Shown: piece by piece, positions 7,295-16,952 of the stretch
How the letters are laid out: each line of letters starts with the position of its first letter
How positions within the stretch are numbered: position 1 is the stretch's first letter
Origin: JBAZLV01 sp964586075
GTDB lineage: Bacteria; Nitrospirota; UBA9217
Length of the DNA stretch: 64,000 nt
Reading direction: 5' to 3'
Assembly (NCBI GenBank): GCA_964586075.1
Contig: CAZPGZ010000011.1
Coordinates: 25,491 to 89,490 of the forward strand
Made by a program: the position numbers and the translations under genes
Notes under the pieces: model-generated
What the model was told of the DNA's origin: nothing
Database searches by the model: none
Seen by the model: only the letters and a program-made list of their open reading frames with translations

Positions 7295-9937
7295 TTATCC
7301 TTTTGCATTCTTTATAATAGTATACAGCGCTTCAAGCGCGGCGTCCAGTTTTTCGGGGTCTTTTCCCCCAGACTGCGCCATATCGGGTTTTCCACCGCCG
7401 GTTCCTCCGAGAATCGCCGCCATGTCCTTGATGATTTTTCCGGCATGATATCTTGCGGTAAGGTCTTTTGATACCATGACGATCAAACTTACTTTTCCAT
7501 CTTTTGAAGAACCAAGCGCAAGAATTCCGGAACCAAGTTTATCTCTGAGTTTGTCGCCAAAATCCCGCAGTTCCTTCTGTTCCAGACCGTCTACGCGTTT
7601 GGCTAATGACTTTATGCCGTTAATTTCTACTGCTCCTGCAATCACGTCATCCGCCTGAGATGACTGCATCTTGTGCTTCAGCCGTTCCAGTTCTTTTTCG
7701 GTTTCCTTAAGTTGATTCACCAGTCTTTCAACACGGGTGGTAATGTCTGCATCTGACGCCTTGAGCAGGTGAGCGATTTCCTGAATATTTCTTTCCTCTT
7801 TTTTAATTTGCTGATAAGCCCGTCTGCCGGCCAAGGCCTCGATTCTGCGCACACCGGCAGCAACACCTGATTCTGAGACGATTTTAAACAAGCCAATGTC
7901 TCCGCTGGCATGTGTATGAGTCCCTCCACAAAGCTCTTTGCTGACATCCTGAACGCTAACGACACGAACTATATCGCCGTATTTTTCATCAAACAGGGCC
8001 ATGGCGCCCGAAGCAACTGCATGTTCAGTATTCATCACCGCTGTCTCAACAGGGTGGTTTTCTATAATTCGCTCATTTACCAATTCTTCTATTCGCTCTT
8101 TTTCACGTTCCGTAAGAGCGGTATAATGCGTAAAATCAAATCTCAAGCGGTCAGGCGTCACCAGTGAACCTGCCTGCTTGACATGATCACCTAAAACCGA
8201 TCGAAGAACTGCATGCAGAATATGAGTCACGGTATGATGTCTGGCCGTGTCCGCGCGGTCAGCGGCTTCAACTTTTGCAAGTACAGCGTCGCCGGTTTTG
8301 AACGTTCCTTTTTTGATCTTCCCTTTATGAACAATAATATTTTCTACCGGCTTTACCGTATCAGAGACCTCAAACTTGGCAGCCTCAGCAAGAATTTCTC
8401 CCTTGTCACCAACCTGGCCGCCCGACGCGGCATAAAAAGGAGATTGATTAAGAATGATTTCTACTTCTTCACCTTCCTGCGCAGACTGCACCTTCGTAGT
8501 ATCCTTAATTATTGCAATTACTTCCGCATTTTCTTCGAGGGTATCGTAACCGCGGAATATTGTTTTACCAATGCTGGCCGCAAGTTCCTTATATACAGGA
8601 CTTACCTTTTCATCTCCCGTCCCGATCCAGGCCGCCCGCGCTTTTTCTCGTTGTTCCTGCATGGCCTGGCGATATCCTTCTTCGTCGAGGGTCATATGCA
8701 AGTCACGAGCCATGTCGGCCACAAGGTCGAGGGGAAAGCCGAACGTATCATACAATTTAAATAGTAAAGGACCGGGAATTACTTTTTTATCAGAAGCCTT
8801 GAGTGCTTCGACGGTTTGGTTCAAAAGAGCAAGGCCGGAATCCAGGGTTGTTGCAAAACGCTCCTCTTCGAGAAGTACCACTTTTGCGATATGCTCTCTG
8901 GAATCTACAAGTTCTGGATACGCCTGCCGCATCTCGTCAACAATGGTACCGATCAGTTTATACAGAAATGACGTATTGATTCCGATCAGTTTTCCATAGC
9001 GGATAGCGCGGCGGATAATTCGCCGCAACACATACCCCCTGCCTTCATTGGAGGGCAGAACGCCGTCGGAAATAAGAAAGGTCATAGAACGCAAATGGTC
9101 GGCTATAACCTGGTACGAGATATCAGCCTGTTCGTCTTTATGGTATGGCACACCTGCAAGCGCCGCGATTTGTTTGATGATAGGCTGGAATAAGTCCGTT
9201 TCAAAATTACTGCGTACACCCTGTACAACGGCGGCAAGACGTTCGAGACCCAAACCGGTATCAATGCTCGGTTTCGGAAGCGGGGTCAGTGTGCCGGCCG
9301 CGTCTCGATTATACTGCATAAACACGAGGTTCCATATTTCAAGGTACCGGTCGCAGTCGCATCCCACCGCGCAATCGTGCTTTTTGCAGCCGACTTCAGG
9401 CCCCTGGTCTATAATAATTTCAGAACAGGGACCGCATGGTCCTGTATCGCCCATTTGCCAAAAGTTGTCTTTCTCTCCAAGCCGAACAATACGGTTTTCA
9501 GGAACTTTTGCCACGTCCTGCCAGAGCTGAAACGCTTCATCGTCATCTTTGTAAATTGTCACCCATAATTTTTCTTTCGGAAGCTTGACGACTGTGGTGA
9601 GAAAATCCCACGCGTAGCCGATAGCATCTTTCTTAAAGTAGTTGCCGAACGAAAAATTGCCGAGCATTTCAAAGAAGGTATGGTGCCGCGCGGTATGTCC
9701 GACATTCTCCAAGTCATTATGCTTGCCTCCGGCACGAACGCATTTTTGACTTGTGGTTGCACGGTTATAATCGCGTATTTCTTCGCCAAGAAACACGCTT
9801 TTGAATTGCACCATACCAGCATTGGTGAAGAGAAGCGTAGGGTCATTTTTTGGAACGAGCGAGGAACTCGGCACCACTTTATGGCCGCGTTGCGCAAAGT
9901 AGTCTAAGAACATTTTCCGTAAATCGTTTGCTTTCAA
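7295..9937 (-). CDS. alaS: Alanine--tRNA ligase
   Basis: AlaRS charges tRNA-Ala and edits misacylated serine and glycine. The catalytic core includes HHTFFEMLGNFSFGNYF; the editing domain has HHTVTHILH and CGGTHTHASGDIG, which hold the zinc ligands; a DHHA1 domain ends the protein. An upstream in-frame start at 9967 exists, but AAGGAG lies 6 bases before a TTG at 9937. That Shine-Dalgarno sequence sets the start at TTG and gives 880 residues, the usual length. It is last in the run recA-pilT-recX-alaS. Confidence 0.96.
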   Translation of the reverse strand: MKANDLRKMFLDYFAQRGHKVVPSSSLVPKNDPTLLFTNAGMVQFKSVFLGEEIRDYNRATTSQKCVRAGGKHNDLENVGHTARHHTFFEMLGNFSFGNYFKKDAIGYAWDFLTTVVKLPKEKLWVTIYKDDDEAFQLWQDVAKVPENRIVRLGEKDNFWQMGDTGPCGPCSEIIIDQGPEVGCKKHDCAVGCDCDRYLEIWNLVFMQYNRDAAGTLTPLPKPSIDTGLGLERLAAVVQGVRSNFETDLFQPIIKQIAALAGVPYHKDEQADISYQVIADHLRSMTFLISDGVLPSNEGRGYVLRRIIRRAIRYGKLIGINTSFLYKLIGTIVDEMRQAYPELVDSREHIAKVVLLEEERFATTLDSGLALLNQTVEALKASDKKVIPGPLLFKLYDTFGFPLDLVADMARDLHMTLDEEGYRQAMQEQREKARAAWIGTGDEKVSPVYKELAASIGKTIFRGYDTLEENAEVIAIIKDTTKVQSAQEGEEVEIILNQSPFYAASGGQVGDKGEILAEAAKFEVSDTVKPVENIIVHKGKIKKGTFKTGDAVLAKVEAADRADTARHHTVTHILHAVLRSVLGDHVKQAGSLVTPDRLRFDFTHYTALTEREKERIEELVNERIIENHPVETAVMNTEHAVASGAMALFDEKYGDIVRVVSVQDVSKELCGGTHTHASGDIGLFKIVSESGVAAGVRRIEALAGRRAYQQIKKEERNIQEIAHLLKASDADITTRVERLVNQLKETEKELERLKHKMQSSQADDVIAGAVEINGIKSLAKRVDGLEQKELRDFGDKLRDKLGSGILALGSSKDGKVSLIVMVSKDLTARYHAGKIIKDMAAILGGTGGGKPDMAQSGGKDPEKLDAALEALYTIIKNAKG

Positions 9938-9983
9938 GTTCAGCTCCTTGAAAAATAAGGTATACAAAAGATGATGGCGCCTG

Positions 9984-10469
9984 TTAGTTAATTGTTCTCA
10001 TAACCTCGGCAATAGTATCATAAGAGAATCCCTTCCGTTCGAGGAATGATGCCACCCGTCTGCGGGCGGACTCTCGGTCATAAATTTTTAGTGTATTCAG
10101 CTTTTTTCTTGCAGACCGCAACGCGGTCTGCAATTGTACTTCCGACGAAAAAATCGCGGATGATGCATGGCTGATTATGTCAGCGCTGATTCCTTTCTGT
10201 TTCAGTTCCTGCCGTATTCTCCGCTCACCGAATCCTTGTAATCGAAGTCTTGAAGAAGACCATTGGAGCGCAAAAGCTTCATCATCGATATATCCAAGCC
10301 GTACCAAATCATTGATGACGATACAAATAACCGCCGGATTAAATTTTTTTTCGTACAGTTTTGTTTCCAGTTCCTTACAGCTTCGTGCGCGAAATGCAAG
10401 AAAACGATACGCAGTATTTTTGGCTCTCTGCAATTCCTTTTGGCTGTCTACGGTTTCTTCTGCTTTCAT
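9984..10469 (-). CDS. recX: Regulatory protein RecX
   Basis: This 161-residue protein has three RecX helical repeats, with the typical AYRFLAFRARSCKELETKL first repeat and VRLGYIDDEAFA in the second. RecX binds RecA filaments and limits their growth. It lies in the recA operon, separated from recA by pilT; recA-recX linkage is common in bacteria and supports the call. Confidence 0.88.
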   Translation of the reverse strand: MKAEETVDSQKELQRAKNTAYRFLAFRARSCKELETKLYEKKFNPAVICIVINDLVRLGYIDDEAFALQWSSSRLRLQGFGERRIRQELKQKGISADIISHASSAIFSSEVQLQTALRSARKKLNTLKIYDRESARRRVASFLERKGFSYDTIAEVMRTIN

Positions 10470-10483
10470 TCGGCATCAGTTTG

Positions 10484-11728
10484 TTATTTATCGCCAAAAC
10501 GATCTATTTTGAATTCGCTGTCGCTTGAGGGCGTTTTATATTCCTTCGCTTCTTCTTGCTGTGGCGAGGGTTTGGATGCAAAACCGGAAGACTGAACACT
10601 GCCCGCTTTCCCCGTCGTTTTTCTGCGTTCATCCTCTTCCATGACGAGATCACTGGTTGACTGGACGCCTTTTACTTTCAAGGCAAAGTCATCGGGATTG
10701 CTTGCCGTCAGTATCGCTTCTTCGTATGTGATCAGGCCTTTTTTATAAAGCATCAGGAGCGATTGATCGAAGGTCTGCATTCCGTAATGAAGATGGCCTG
10801 ATCCGATGATCGTCGGAATCTGGCGTGTTTTTGCATCATCGATGATTGCCTCTCGAACGGAAAGAGTTCCGAGCATGACCTCGACTGCCGGCACGCGGCC
10901 CTTACCGTCGGCTCTTGCAACAAGTCGTTGTGAGACAATGGCCCTGATGACAGATGCCAGCTGCATTCTCACCTGTTTTTGCTGATACGGCGGGAACACG
11001 GTGATAATACGATTGATTGTTTCTGCCGCATCGAGGGTATGAAGCGTGGAGAGCACCAAGTGGCCGGTTTCCGCGGCAGTCAGGGCGGTTGAAATGGTTT
11101 CGAAATCGCGCATTTCGCCGACAAGAATAACGTCCGGATCCTGCCGCAGTGCACTCCGCAAGGCATCGCTAAAGCTGAAGGTATCGGAACCGATTTCACG
11201 CTGGTTGACAATGCTTTTTTTATCTCGGTGGAGAAATTCTATGGGGTCTTCAATCGTTACAATATTGGCAGTTCGGGTGGTGTTTATATAGTCGATCATT
11301 GCCGCCAGGGTAGTTGACTTTCCGCTTCCCGTTGTTCCGGTCACCAGAATAAGTCCCCGTTGTTCGGCAGCCGCTTTTTGAAGGACACCGGGCAGCATAA
11401 GGTCTTCAAAACCCAATATCTTTGCAGGAACCTGGCGAAACACCATGCCGACACTGCCTCGTTGCTGAAAAACGTTCACCCGGAACCTGCCCAAACCAGG
11501 CACTGCATACGCCATATCGAGCTCATTCTTTTCTTTAAACTTGGCTTTCTGCACCGGGTTCATGATTCCCATTGCAACGGTAAGCACATCTTCTTGAGTG
11601 GTGCGCTTTTCAGTGTCAAGCGGCGTAAGTCTTCCGTCTATTCTCAGAACGGGAGGAACACCAACCTTAAGGTGCAGATCTGAGGCGCGTTTTTCAAATG
11701 TTATTTTAAGAAGTTCATTCAGGTTCAT
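10484..11728 (-). CDS. pilT: Type IV pilus retraction ATPase PilT
   Basis: This 414-residue protein has the PilT N-terminal PAS-like domain, Walker A GTTGSGKSTTLAAMIDY, the Asp box around IEDPIEF, and Walker B VILVGEMRD. The AIRNLIRE-type retraction motif of PilT lies in a C-terminal segment that here is altered and extended by about 40 charged residues. It powers pilus disassembly and twitching. Its ATG follows the recA stop codon directly, so the two are translationally linked. Confidence 0.92.
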   Translation of the reverse strand: MNLNELLKITFEKRASDLHLKVGVPPVLRIDGRLTPLDTEKRTTQEDVLTVAMGIMNPVQKAKFKEKNELDMAYAVPGLGRFRVNVFQQRGSVGMVFRQVPAKILGFEDLMLPGVLQKAAAEQRGLILVTGTTGSGKSTTLAAMIDYINTTRTANIVTIEDPIEFLHRDKKSIVNQREIGSDTFSFSDALRSALRQDPDVILVGEMRDFETISTALTAAETGHLVLSTLHTLDAAETINRIITVFPPYQQKQVRMQLASVIRAIVSQRLVARADGKGRVPAVEVMLGTLSVREAIIDDAKTRQIPTIIGSGHLHYGMQTFDQSLLMLYKKGLITYEEAILTASNPDDFALKVKGVQSTSDLVMEEDERRKTTGKAGSVQSSGFASKPSPQQEEAKEYKTPSSDSEFKIDRFGDK

Positions 11729-12835
11729 TTAAGCCTCCACGTGTTTATCGGCCTTTTGCCCTTTTACCGTCTTAGATGCCGTACCCGGAGAGTTCACATC
11801 AGATGCAGGCTCTTTTTCCGTTGGTGGTATCTTAGCTCCTACAGGCAGACCGGCAGACTGCCGAACCTTCAGTTCAATTTCTGCCGCCATATCCGGATGC
11901 TCACGAAGGAATTGTTTGACATTTTCCCGGCCTTGGCCGATTCTTGTGCCTGCATACGAAAACCATGCTCCGCTTTTCTCCACAATGTTCTTCTCGACAC
12001 CCATATCGATGATTTCACCAAGTTTTGAAATCCCTTCGTTGAACATTATATCAAATTCAGCCGCGCGAAACGGCGGAGCGATTTTGTTTTTTACCACTTT
12101 GACTTTTACTCTGCCGCCGGTAACATCTTCCCCTTCCTTAATGGCCGATATTTTGCGTATATCCAGCCTGACGGATGAGTAAAATTTAAGCGCGTTTCCA
12201 CCTGTTGTGGTTTCCGGATTGCCGAACATGACACCGATTTTCATGCGGATCTGGTTGATAAAAATGAGCGTTGTATTTGATTTGCTGATGGCCCCGGTAA
12301 GTTTACGGAGTGCTTGGCTCATGAGACGCGCTTGGAGACCCATATGCGCATCGCCCATTTCCCCTTCTATCTCTGCTCTTGGTGTAAGCGCAGCAACGGA
12401 GTCAACAATGATAACATCAATTGCGCCGCTGCGAACAAGGGTTTCCGTTATCTCAAGAGCCTGTTCTCCGGTATCAGGTTGGGAGATAAGAAGATCATCG
12501 GTCCGGACACCAAGCTTTCGTGCATACATCACATCAAGTGCGTGTTCCGCATCAATGAATGCTGCTTGACCGCCGGCTTTTTGCGCTTCTGCAATAATGT
12601 GAAGCGCCAGCGTGGTCTTCCCGGAAGATTCCGGCCCGTAAATTTCAATAATCCTTCCACGAGGTACTCCACCGACGCCCAAAGCGATATCCAAACCAAG
12701 TGAACCGCTGGAAATGGCGGGAATTCCTGCGGGAACATCTTCTTTGCCCAAACGCATAATGGAACCTTTGCCGAATTGTTTTTCGATCTGCCCCACTGCC
12801 AATTCCAATGCTTTTAACTTTTCCTTATCAGCCAT
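11729..12835 (-). CDS. recA: Recombinase RecA
   Basis: This 368-residue protein has all RecA features: Walker A GPESSGKTTLALH, the INQIRMKIGVMFG loop 2 region, and a charged C-terminal tail. It forms filaments on single-stranded DNA, catalyses strand exchange and triggers LexA-type autocleavage. The S24 repressor at 57489 is a plausible target. The start has AAAGGAGATGAG upstream. An imperfect CTG-N11-CAG site lies about 35 bases upstream of the ATG. Confidence 0.98.
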   Translation of the reverse strand: MADKEKLKALELAVGQIEKQFGKGSIMRLGKEDVPAGIPAISSGSLGLDIALGVGGVPRGRIIEIYGPESSGKTTLALHIIAEAQKAGGQAAFIDAEHALDVMYARKLGVRTDDLLISQPDTGEQALEITETLVRSGAIDVIIVDSVAALTPRAEIEGEMGDAHMGLQARLMSQALRKLTGAISKSNTTLIFINQIRMKIGVMFGNPETTTGGNALKFYSSVRLDIRKISAIKEGEDVTGGRVKVKVVKNKIAPPFRAAEFDIMFNEGISKLGEIIDMGVEKNIVEKSGAWFSYAGTRIGQGRENVKQFLREHPDMAAEIELKVRQSAGLPVGAKIPPTEKEPASDVNSPGTASKTVKGQKADKHVEA

Positions 12836-12904
12836 ACCTCATCTCCTTTCGCCGCCGCGCGGCTGTCCAGTATATGCAGAGGTCTGTAATTCTATTTCTA
12901 GCAA

Positions 12905-13462
12905 CTAGGCCAATGCCACATTGCCGATTTCCGTATAAATGGCACCTGAAGGTCTGAGATCGCTTTTCATCAAGCTTACGGCTTGAACAGAGAAATCAGG
13001 TAATTTCATATCCTTAATGCGGTTGAACTCCAAAAGCAATTCATCCCGTGAACGCACGTTCTTTATTCGTCCAAGTGTAAGATGAGGGATAAACGGGCGG
13101 TTCTCTCGTTTAAAACCGACTTCTTCCATTGCTGATTCTATAGATGATTGCAGCTTTAAAAGTCTCTCTGTTTCTCCGGATATGCCGATCCAGGCGACAC
13201 GTGCGTTTTTAAGATTCGGGAATACTCCTGCGCCGGCAACAGAGAGTCGAAATGCCGGCATGTTTTTAATCAAGCCGGCAAGGGCTGTCATTATTTCCGG
13301 CACTTTAGGCTGCGCTACTTCTCCAAGGAACTTCAGCGTCAAATGAATGCCTTCGGGTCTTGCCCAACCGGCTTCCACGCCCGAATATTTGAGATTGTTC
13401 TGGATCTCGACTATGTCCTTTTTGATCTCTTCCGGTATTTCTATGGCGATAAAAAGCCGCAT
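12905..13462 (-). CDS. thpR: RNA 2',3'-cyclic phosphodiesterase (2'-5' RNA ligase family)
   Basis: This 185-residue protein contains the two HxTx motifs of the 2H phosphoesterase family: HLTL in IHLTLKFLGE and HLTL in PHLTLGRIK. The family hydrolyses RNA 2',3'-cyclic phosphates and can ligate 2'-5' tRNA halves. It sits between cinA and recA on the same strand, an arrangement seen in several bacterial groups. Confidence 0.9.
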   Translation of the reverse strand: MRLFIAIEIPEEIKKDIVEIQNNLKYSGVEAGWARPEGIHLTLKFLGEVAQPKVPEIMTALAGLIKNMPAFRLSVAGAGVFPNLKNARVAWIGISGETERLLKLQSSIESAMEEVGFKRENRPFIPHLTLGRIKNVRSRDELLLEFNRIKDMKLPDFSVQAVSLMKSDLRPSGAIYTEIGNVALA

Positions 13463-13498
13463 ATTTGTTTTGGATTCCGGACTTGCTGAAAACAGGAA

Positions 13499-14734
13499 TC
13501 AACCGATAAGATGTTTTCTCACCATATCCAATGCCATTTGCGAAGCGCGCATTCTGACCTGTTCTCTGTTTCCGAGAAAACGTTGTTCTGCCGTTTTTAC
13601 GCCGTGGGAAAAAGCAAGCGCGGTATAAACAAGGCCCGCAGGTTTTTTTTCGGTTCCGCCGCCCGGACCTGCGATGCCCGTGACGGACAGCCCCAGATCC
13701 GTATGTGCCGCATCACGGATGCCTTTTGCCATGGCAGCAGCCACTTCTGCGCTTACCGCGCCGTATCGTTCAATCAATTCCATCGGAACGCCGAGCATTT
13801 CGGTTTTTGAACTATTACTGTAAACAACGGCAGCCCGGTCAAAATATTCAGAACTTCCCGCAATATTGGTAATCCGCCTGCTGATCAAACCTGCTGTGCA
13901 GGATTCAGCCACCGCAAGCTTCAGCTTGCGTTGCTTTAAAAGCGCTCCTACGATTTCTTCCATTTCCATACCGTCCACGCCATAGACTATGTCTCCAAGT
14001 TTCTCCCTGATAGCGGATTCGGTTTTATCGATCATCGTCTGCACTTGCTCAATGCTGGTCCCGCGAGCGATAATGCGAATGTCCACCCCTGTTGCCCGGG
14101 CTGATAAACCGACGGTCGGTTGATCAAGCCGAAGAATGTTCTCTATAGCTTGATTTATTGCAGATTCGAACATGCCACAGGTACGAAGAATGCGTCGACG
14201 AATAACCAGTCTGCTCCCAAAACGCTCCTGCAGAACCGGCTTGAGCTCTTCGCTGAACATTGTTTGCATTTCAAGAGGGACACCCGGAAGAACTGCTATG
14301 AAAGCCCCTTCTTCATCGATCAAAAAGCCAGGGGCAGTTCCCGTGGAATTCGGAATGAGCTTTGCCCCAGCGGGGATTAATGCCTGGCGATCATTCGTAT
14401 TCAGATATTCTCTTCCTCTTTTGGCAAAACGCGAGCGGATGTCCCGGAGTGCATCTTCATTTAAAACAAGGCGTTTTTTGGTGATCTTTGAAACCACTTT
14501 GCGCGTAATGTCATCTTCAGTAGGCCCCAGTCCGCCGGTAATGATTATTGCGTCCGTACGGCCCAAAGCCATTCGCAGAGATTCTTCCATATCCTTTTCA
14601 CTGTCACCTACGATTGTTTTGAAGGCAGTTTCAAGGCCCAAGAGCATCAACTCTTCCGACAGATAAACAGAGTTGGTTTCTTGAACACCGCCGGACAGCA
14701 GTTCTGTTCCTGTGGCTATGATTTCAGCGCGCAT
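13499..14734 (-). CDS. cinA: CinA-family protein, MoaB-like plus nicotinamide-nucleotide amidase domains
   Basis: This 411-residue protein joins an N-terminal MoaB/COG1058 domain (TELLSGGVQETNS, ITGGLGPTEDD), linked to ADP-ribose/nicotinamide nucleotide pyrophosphatase activity, to a C-terminal PncC-type amidase domain (AVAESCTAGLISRRI, GIAGPGGGTEKKPAGLVY). It is thought to salvage NMN to nicotinate mononucleotide. It lies just upstream of thpR and recA. Confidence 0.92.
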   Translation of the reverse strand: MRAEIIATGTELLSGGVQETNSVYLSEELMLLGLETAFKTIVGDSEKDMEESLRMALGRTDAIIITGGLGPTEDDITRKVVSKITKKRLVLNEDALRDIRSRFAKRGREYLNTNDRQALIPAGAKLIPNSTGTAPGFLIDEEGAFIAVLPGVPLEMQTMFSEELKPVLQERFGSRLVIRRRILRTCGMFESAINQAIENILRLDQPTVGLSARATGVDIRIIARGTSIEQVQTMIDKTESAIREKLGDIVYGVDGMEMEEIVGALLKQRKLKLAVAESCTAGLISRRITNIAGSSEYFDRAAVVYSNSSKTEMLGVPMELIERYGAVSAEVAAAMAKGIRDAAHTDLGLSVTGIAGPGGGTEKKPAGLVYTALAFSHGVKTAEQRFLGNREQVRMRASQMALDMVRKHLIG

Positions 14735-14777
14735 ACCGTAGTCCTATTTTGATTGCTATTCATTTTTTGCTGTGTTT

Positions 14778-15251
14778 TTAGTGTTTTTGCAGTACCAATA
14801 GTGCAATCTGCAAAACAATATTTGTATAGACACCTGCACCGATATCATCAAGCACTACTCCTACCCCCCCGTGCACATCTTGAGCCCGCTTCAGCGGCCA
14901 GGGTTTGATAATATCGAAAAAACGAAACAAAAGAAAACCGGCGATTATAAAACTCCAGGAAGCTGGTATCATCGTCATGGAGATGAGATAACCGGCGATC
15001 TCATCTATCACAATTGACGGTGCATCTTTTTTCCCCAGCAGCTTTTCGGCGTTGCCTGCCGACCATATACCAACAACTGTCACCGTGAGGCAAACGATAA
15101 GATACCAGGGAATCAGCAACGTATGAAAAATATAATATAAAAAAACGCCTACAACCGTACCTGCCGTACCAGGCGCCACGGGAAATTTGCCGACATATCC
15201 ACCTTCAGCAATCAGCAGGATAAGTTTTGTTTTTAACGACTGCATCTCCAT
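14778..15251 (-). CDS. pgpA: Phosphatidylglycerophosphatase A
   Basis: This 157-residue membrane protein has KFPVAPGTAGT near the start, VIDEIAGY in the middle and FRFFDIIKPWP after it, which together define PgpA. It removes the phosphate from phosphatidylglycerophosphate in phosphatidylglycerol synthesis. It is 43 bases from cinA on the same strand. Confidence 0.92.
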   Translation of the reverse strand: MEMQSLKTKLILLIAEGGYVGKFPVAPGTAGTVVGVFLYYIFHTLLIPWYLIVCLTVTVVGIWSAGNAEKLLGKKDAPSIVIDEIAGYLISMTMIPASWSFIIAGFLLFRFFDIIKPWPLKRAQDVHGGVGVVLDDIGAGVYTNIVLQIALLVLQKH

Positions 15252-15344
15252 ATTTTAAATAATTGTGTATTGTATCATTGCAATACGACACGAGTCAACG
15301 AAATAAGAGCCGACAAGAGGCTGTCTGGAAACAAACCAAGAAAT

Positions 15345-15905
15345 TTATAATGCTTCATATACCCATATATTTCCATCATTTCCTGCTTCTTCCAAACGTT
15401 TTACGAGACGTTTTTTTGAAAGGTTTAACAGCCGGGTGCCGCTCGTATTCGCTTCCAGTTTCTTTGCTCGCGAAAGATCTTTCGAAGTCACTCTCTTTTT
15501 TGCTACTATGAATTCCAAAGTGTCTTTCAGATAATTGTTAAGACTGCCCACAACAATTCGTTGACCAGTTTTCATCTCTGATATAATTGATAAATTTTTA
15601 CGCTCAAGAGCCACCTCGATATTTTCTTTCTGATTTTCGTTCATCCCTGAAAGAAAAATATACTTATCCCCATATTCACCACTGAGCAATCGGGAGATAA
15701 GTTTTGCCACAATTTCGTCGGCACAGGAATAATCAATGATGCCGATTTTGTCGAACGCAAGCGCAATGACCGATCCTTTCGGTTCTCCTGTCAGGTCACG
15801 TTCTATCCGTTCTCGAATTGCCTGGCCAGACGGCCTTGTTACGAGGTCTTTGGAATTATTCTTGAGTTCTTCCATTATAAGCTTATGAAGGTCATATCTG
15901 ATCAT
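15345..15905 (-). CDS. STAS-like domain protein (DUF4325 type)
   Basis: Residues 30-110 resemble the STAS-like DUF4325 fold (SGQAIRERIERDL, IALAFDKIGIIDYSCADEIV), which is usually linked to histidine-kinase-like ATPases. The C-terminal 60 residues look like a small winged helix with basic residues. The frame extends upstream to a TTG at 15917, but the ATG at 15905 is the more likely start; no clear Shine-Dalgarno sequence is seen for either. The gene upstream (16053-16919) has a HATPase domain. Confidence 0.65.
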   Translation of the reverse strand: MIRYDLHKLIMEELKNNSKDLVTRPSGQAIRERIERDLTGEPKGSVIALAFDKIGIIDYSCADEIVAKLISRLLSGEYGDKYIFLSGMNENQKENIEVALERKNLSIISEMKTGQRIVVGSLNNYLKDTLEFIVAKKRVTSKDLSRAKKLEANTSGTRLLNLSKKRLVKRLEEAGNDGNIWVYEAL

Positions 15906-15954
15906 GTATAAGGGCAAAGTTATATACAGACAGCCGTAAAATAAGTTAGCAATT

Positions 15955-15972
15955 CAATTGAACCAATTGAAC
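15955..15972. repeat. Tandem 9-bp repeat upstream of the STAS-like gene
   Basis: CAATTGAAC occurs twice back to back between the HATPase gene and the STAS-like gene. It lies about 50-67 bases upstream of the 15905 start and could be a regulator site. Nothing else in the 147-base spacer is recognisable. Confidence 0.5.
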
Positions 15973-16052
15973 CATATTCCACATACGTTGTCAAGAAAAA
16001 AATGGGCATGTTAAAGTGGATTTAACTGGTTGACTATTTAAATCAAAACTTT

Positions 16053-16919
16053 TTAATTTTTCAATTTTGATCTAAGATTGAACTCTGGAAGAATAATGTT
16101 AATCTGGCTGCCGGGGAAAAAAACAAAACCGCGTTCAGAATCTCTGGCGCGGATCCACTTTGGCAATATCGCACGTTTTGCGGTACCGGAACGAATCGAG
16201 AGACAGCCATCCCATAGTTTGATAAAACGCAGGACTGCAGGAAGCCCCTGCCCTCTTCCTGCATCTTCATACCGGGAGCCTCCTTGCAGAAGCGCTTTAT
16301 CAATCGCTTCCAAATCGCCGCTCAGTTTGAATCTGCTTGAAAGGGACTTCCGAAAACCGATTCCTACATCCATAACTGCAATTTTTACGATATTCTTATT
16401 CAGGTGATGGTAGCGGTACTTCTGGATGCCCACAAAACCCTTGTTTTCGCTGTGTTCGATAATATTCTGACATATTTCTGACAGGGCAACGATAAAACCG
16501 TCGATTGTGCGCTCGTCATAATATAAATGCCGCTCAAGAATGGCCTGGGCACGTTCGCGCACTTTTCCGACGATAGAATGAATGTCGTTTGTCTTTTCGA
16601 TTGGAGTGATTTCAAGCAACACGTCGGAATCCGTGGTGTGTTGATATGCACTGGTGAGGTTGAAAGAGGAATCTTCAAAGTTAAAATATCTGCGCGCAAA
16701 AGTGAAAAAATTCATACGTTCAAGATACAGGCAGACCTCCCGGGACTTTGGGAGGATCACGGTTTTCCTCACATCTTCGAGCATGCAGAGCTCCCCGATT
16801 TCGAGAAGCCCAAGCATGCCGAATGGGTCGATGAAGGAAATATCGCTCAGGTCAATCTGTTCAGAACGAATAAAAAAACGGAGTACCTGCTCAAAGGTCT
16901 CTTCGGTGATTTGCTTCAT
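16053..16919 (-). CDS. STAS-like plus HATPase regulator (anti-sigma-factor-kinase-like)
   Basis: This 288-residue protein has a STAS-like N-terminal half (IDLSDISFIDPFGMLGLLEI) and a GHKL ATPase C-terminal half. The N box is LSEICQNIIEHSENKG, DVGIGFRKSL is the G1 box, and GRGQGLPAVLRFI is the G2 box. It lacks a phosphoacceptor histidine domain, so it resembles anti-sigma-factor kinases of the SpoIIAB/RsbW group rather than a two-component kinase. It is upstream of the DUF4325 gene and probably works with it. Confidence 0.72.
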   Translation of the reverse strand: MKQITEETFEQVLRFFIRSEQIDLSDISFIDPFGMLGLLEIGELCMLEDVRKTVILPKSREVCLYLERMNFFTFARRYFNFEDSSFNLTSAYQHTTDSDVLLEITPIEKTNDIHSIVGKVRERAQAILERHLYYDERTIDGFIVALSEICQNIIEHSENKGFVGIQKYRYHHLNKNIVKIAVMDVGIGFRKSLSSRFKLSGDLEAIDKALLQGGSRYEDAGRGQGLPAVLRFIKLWDGCLSIRSGTAKRAILPKWIRARDSERGFVFFPGSQINIILPEFNLRSKLKN

Positions 16920-16952
16920 AAAAGTTGAAGGAAAGCTGCAGACCTTTGATTT

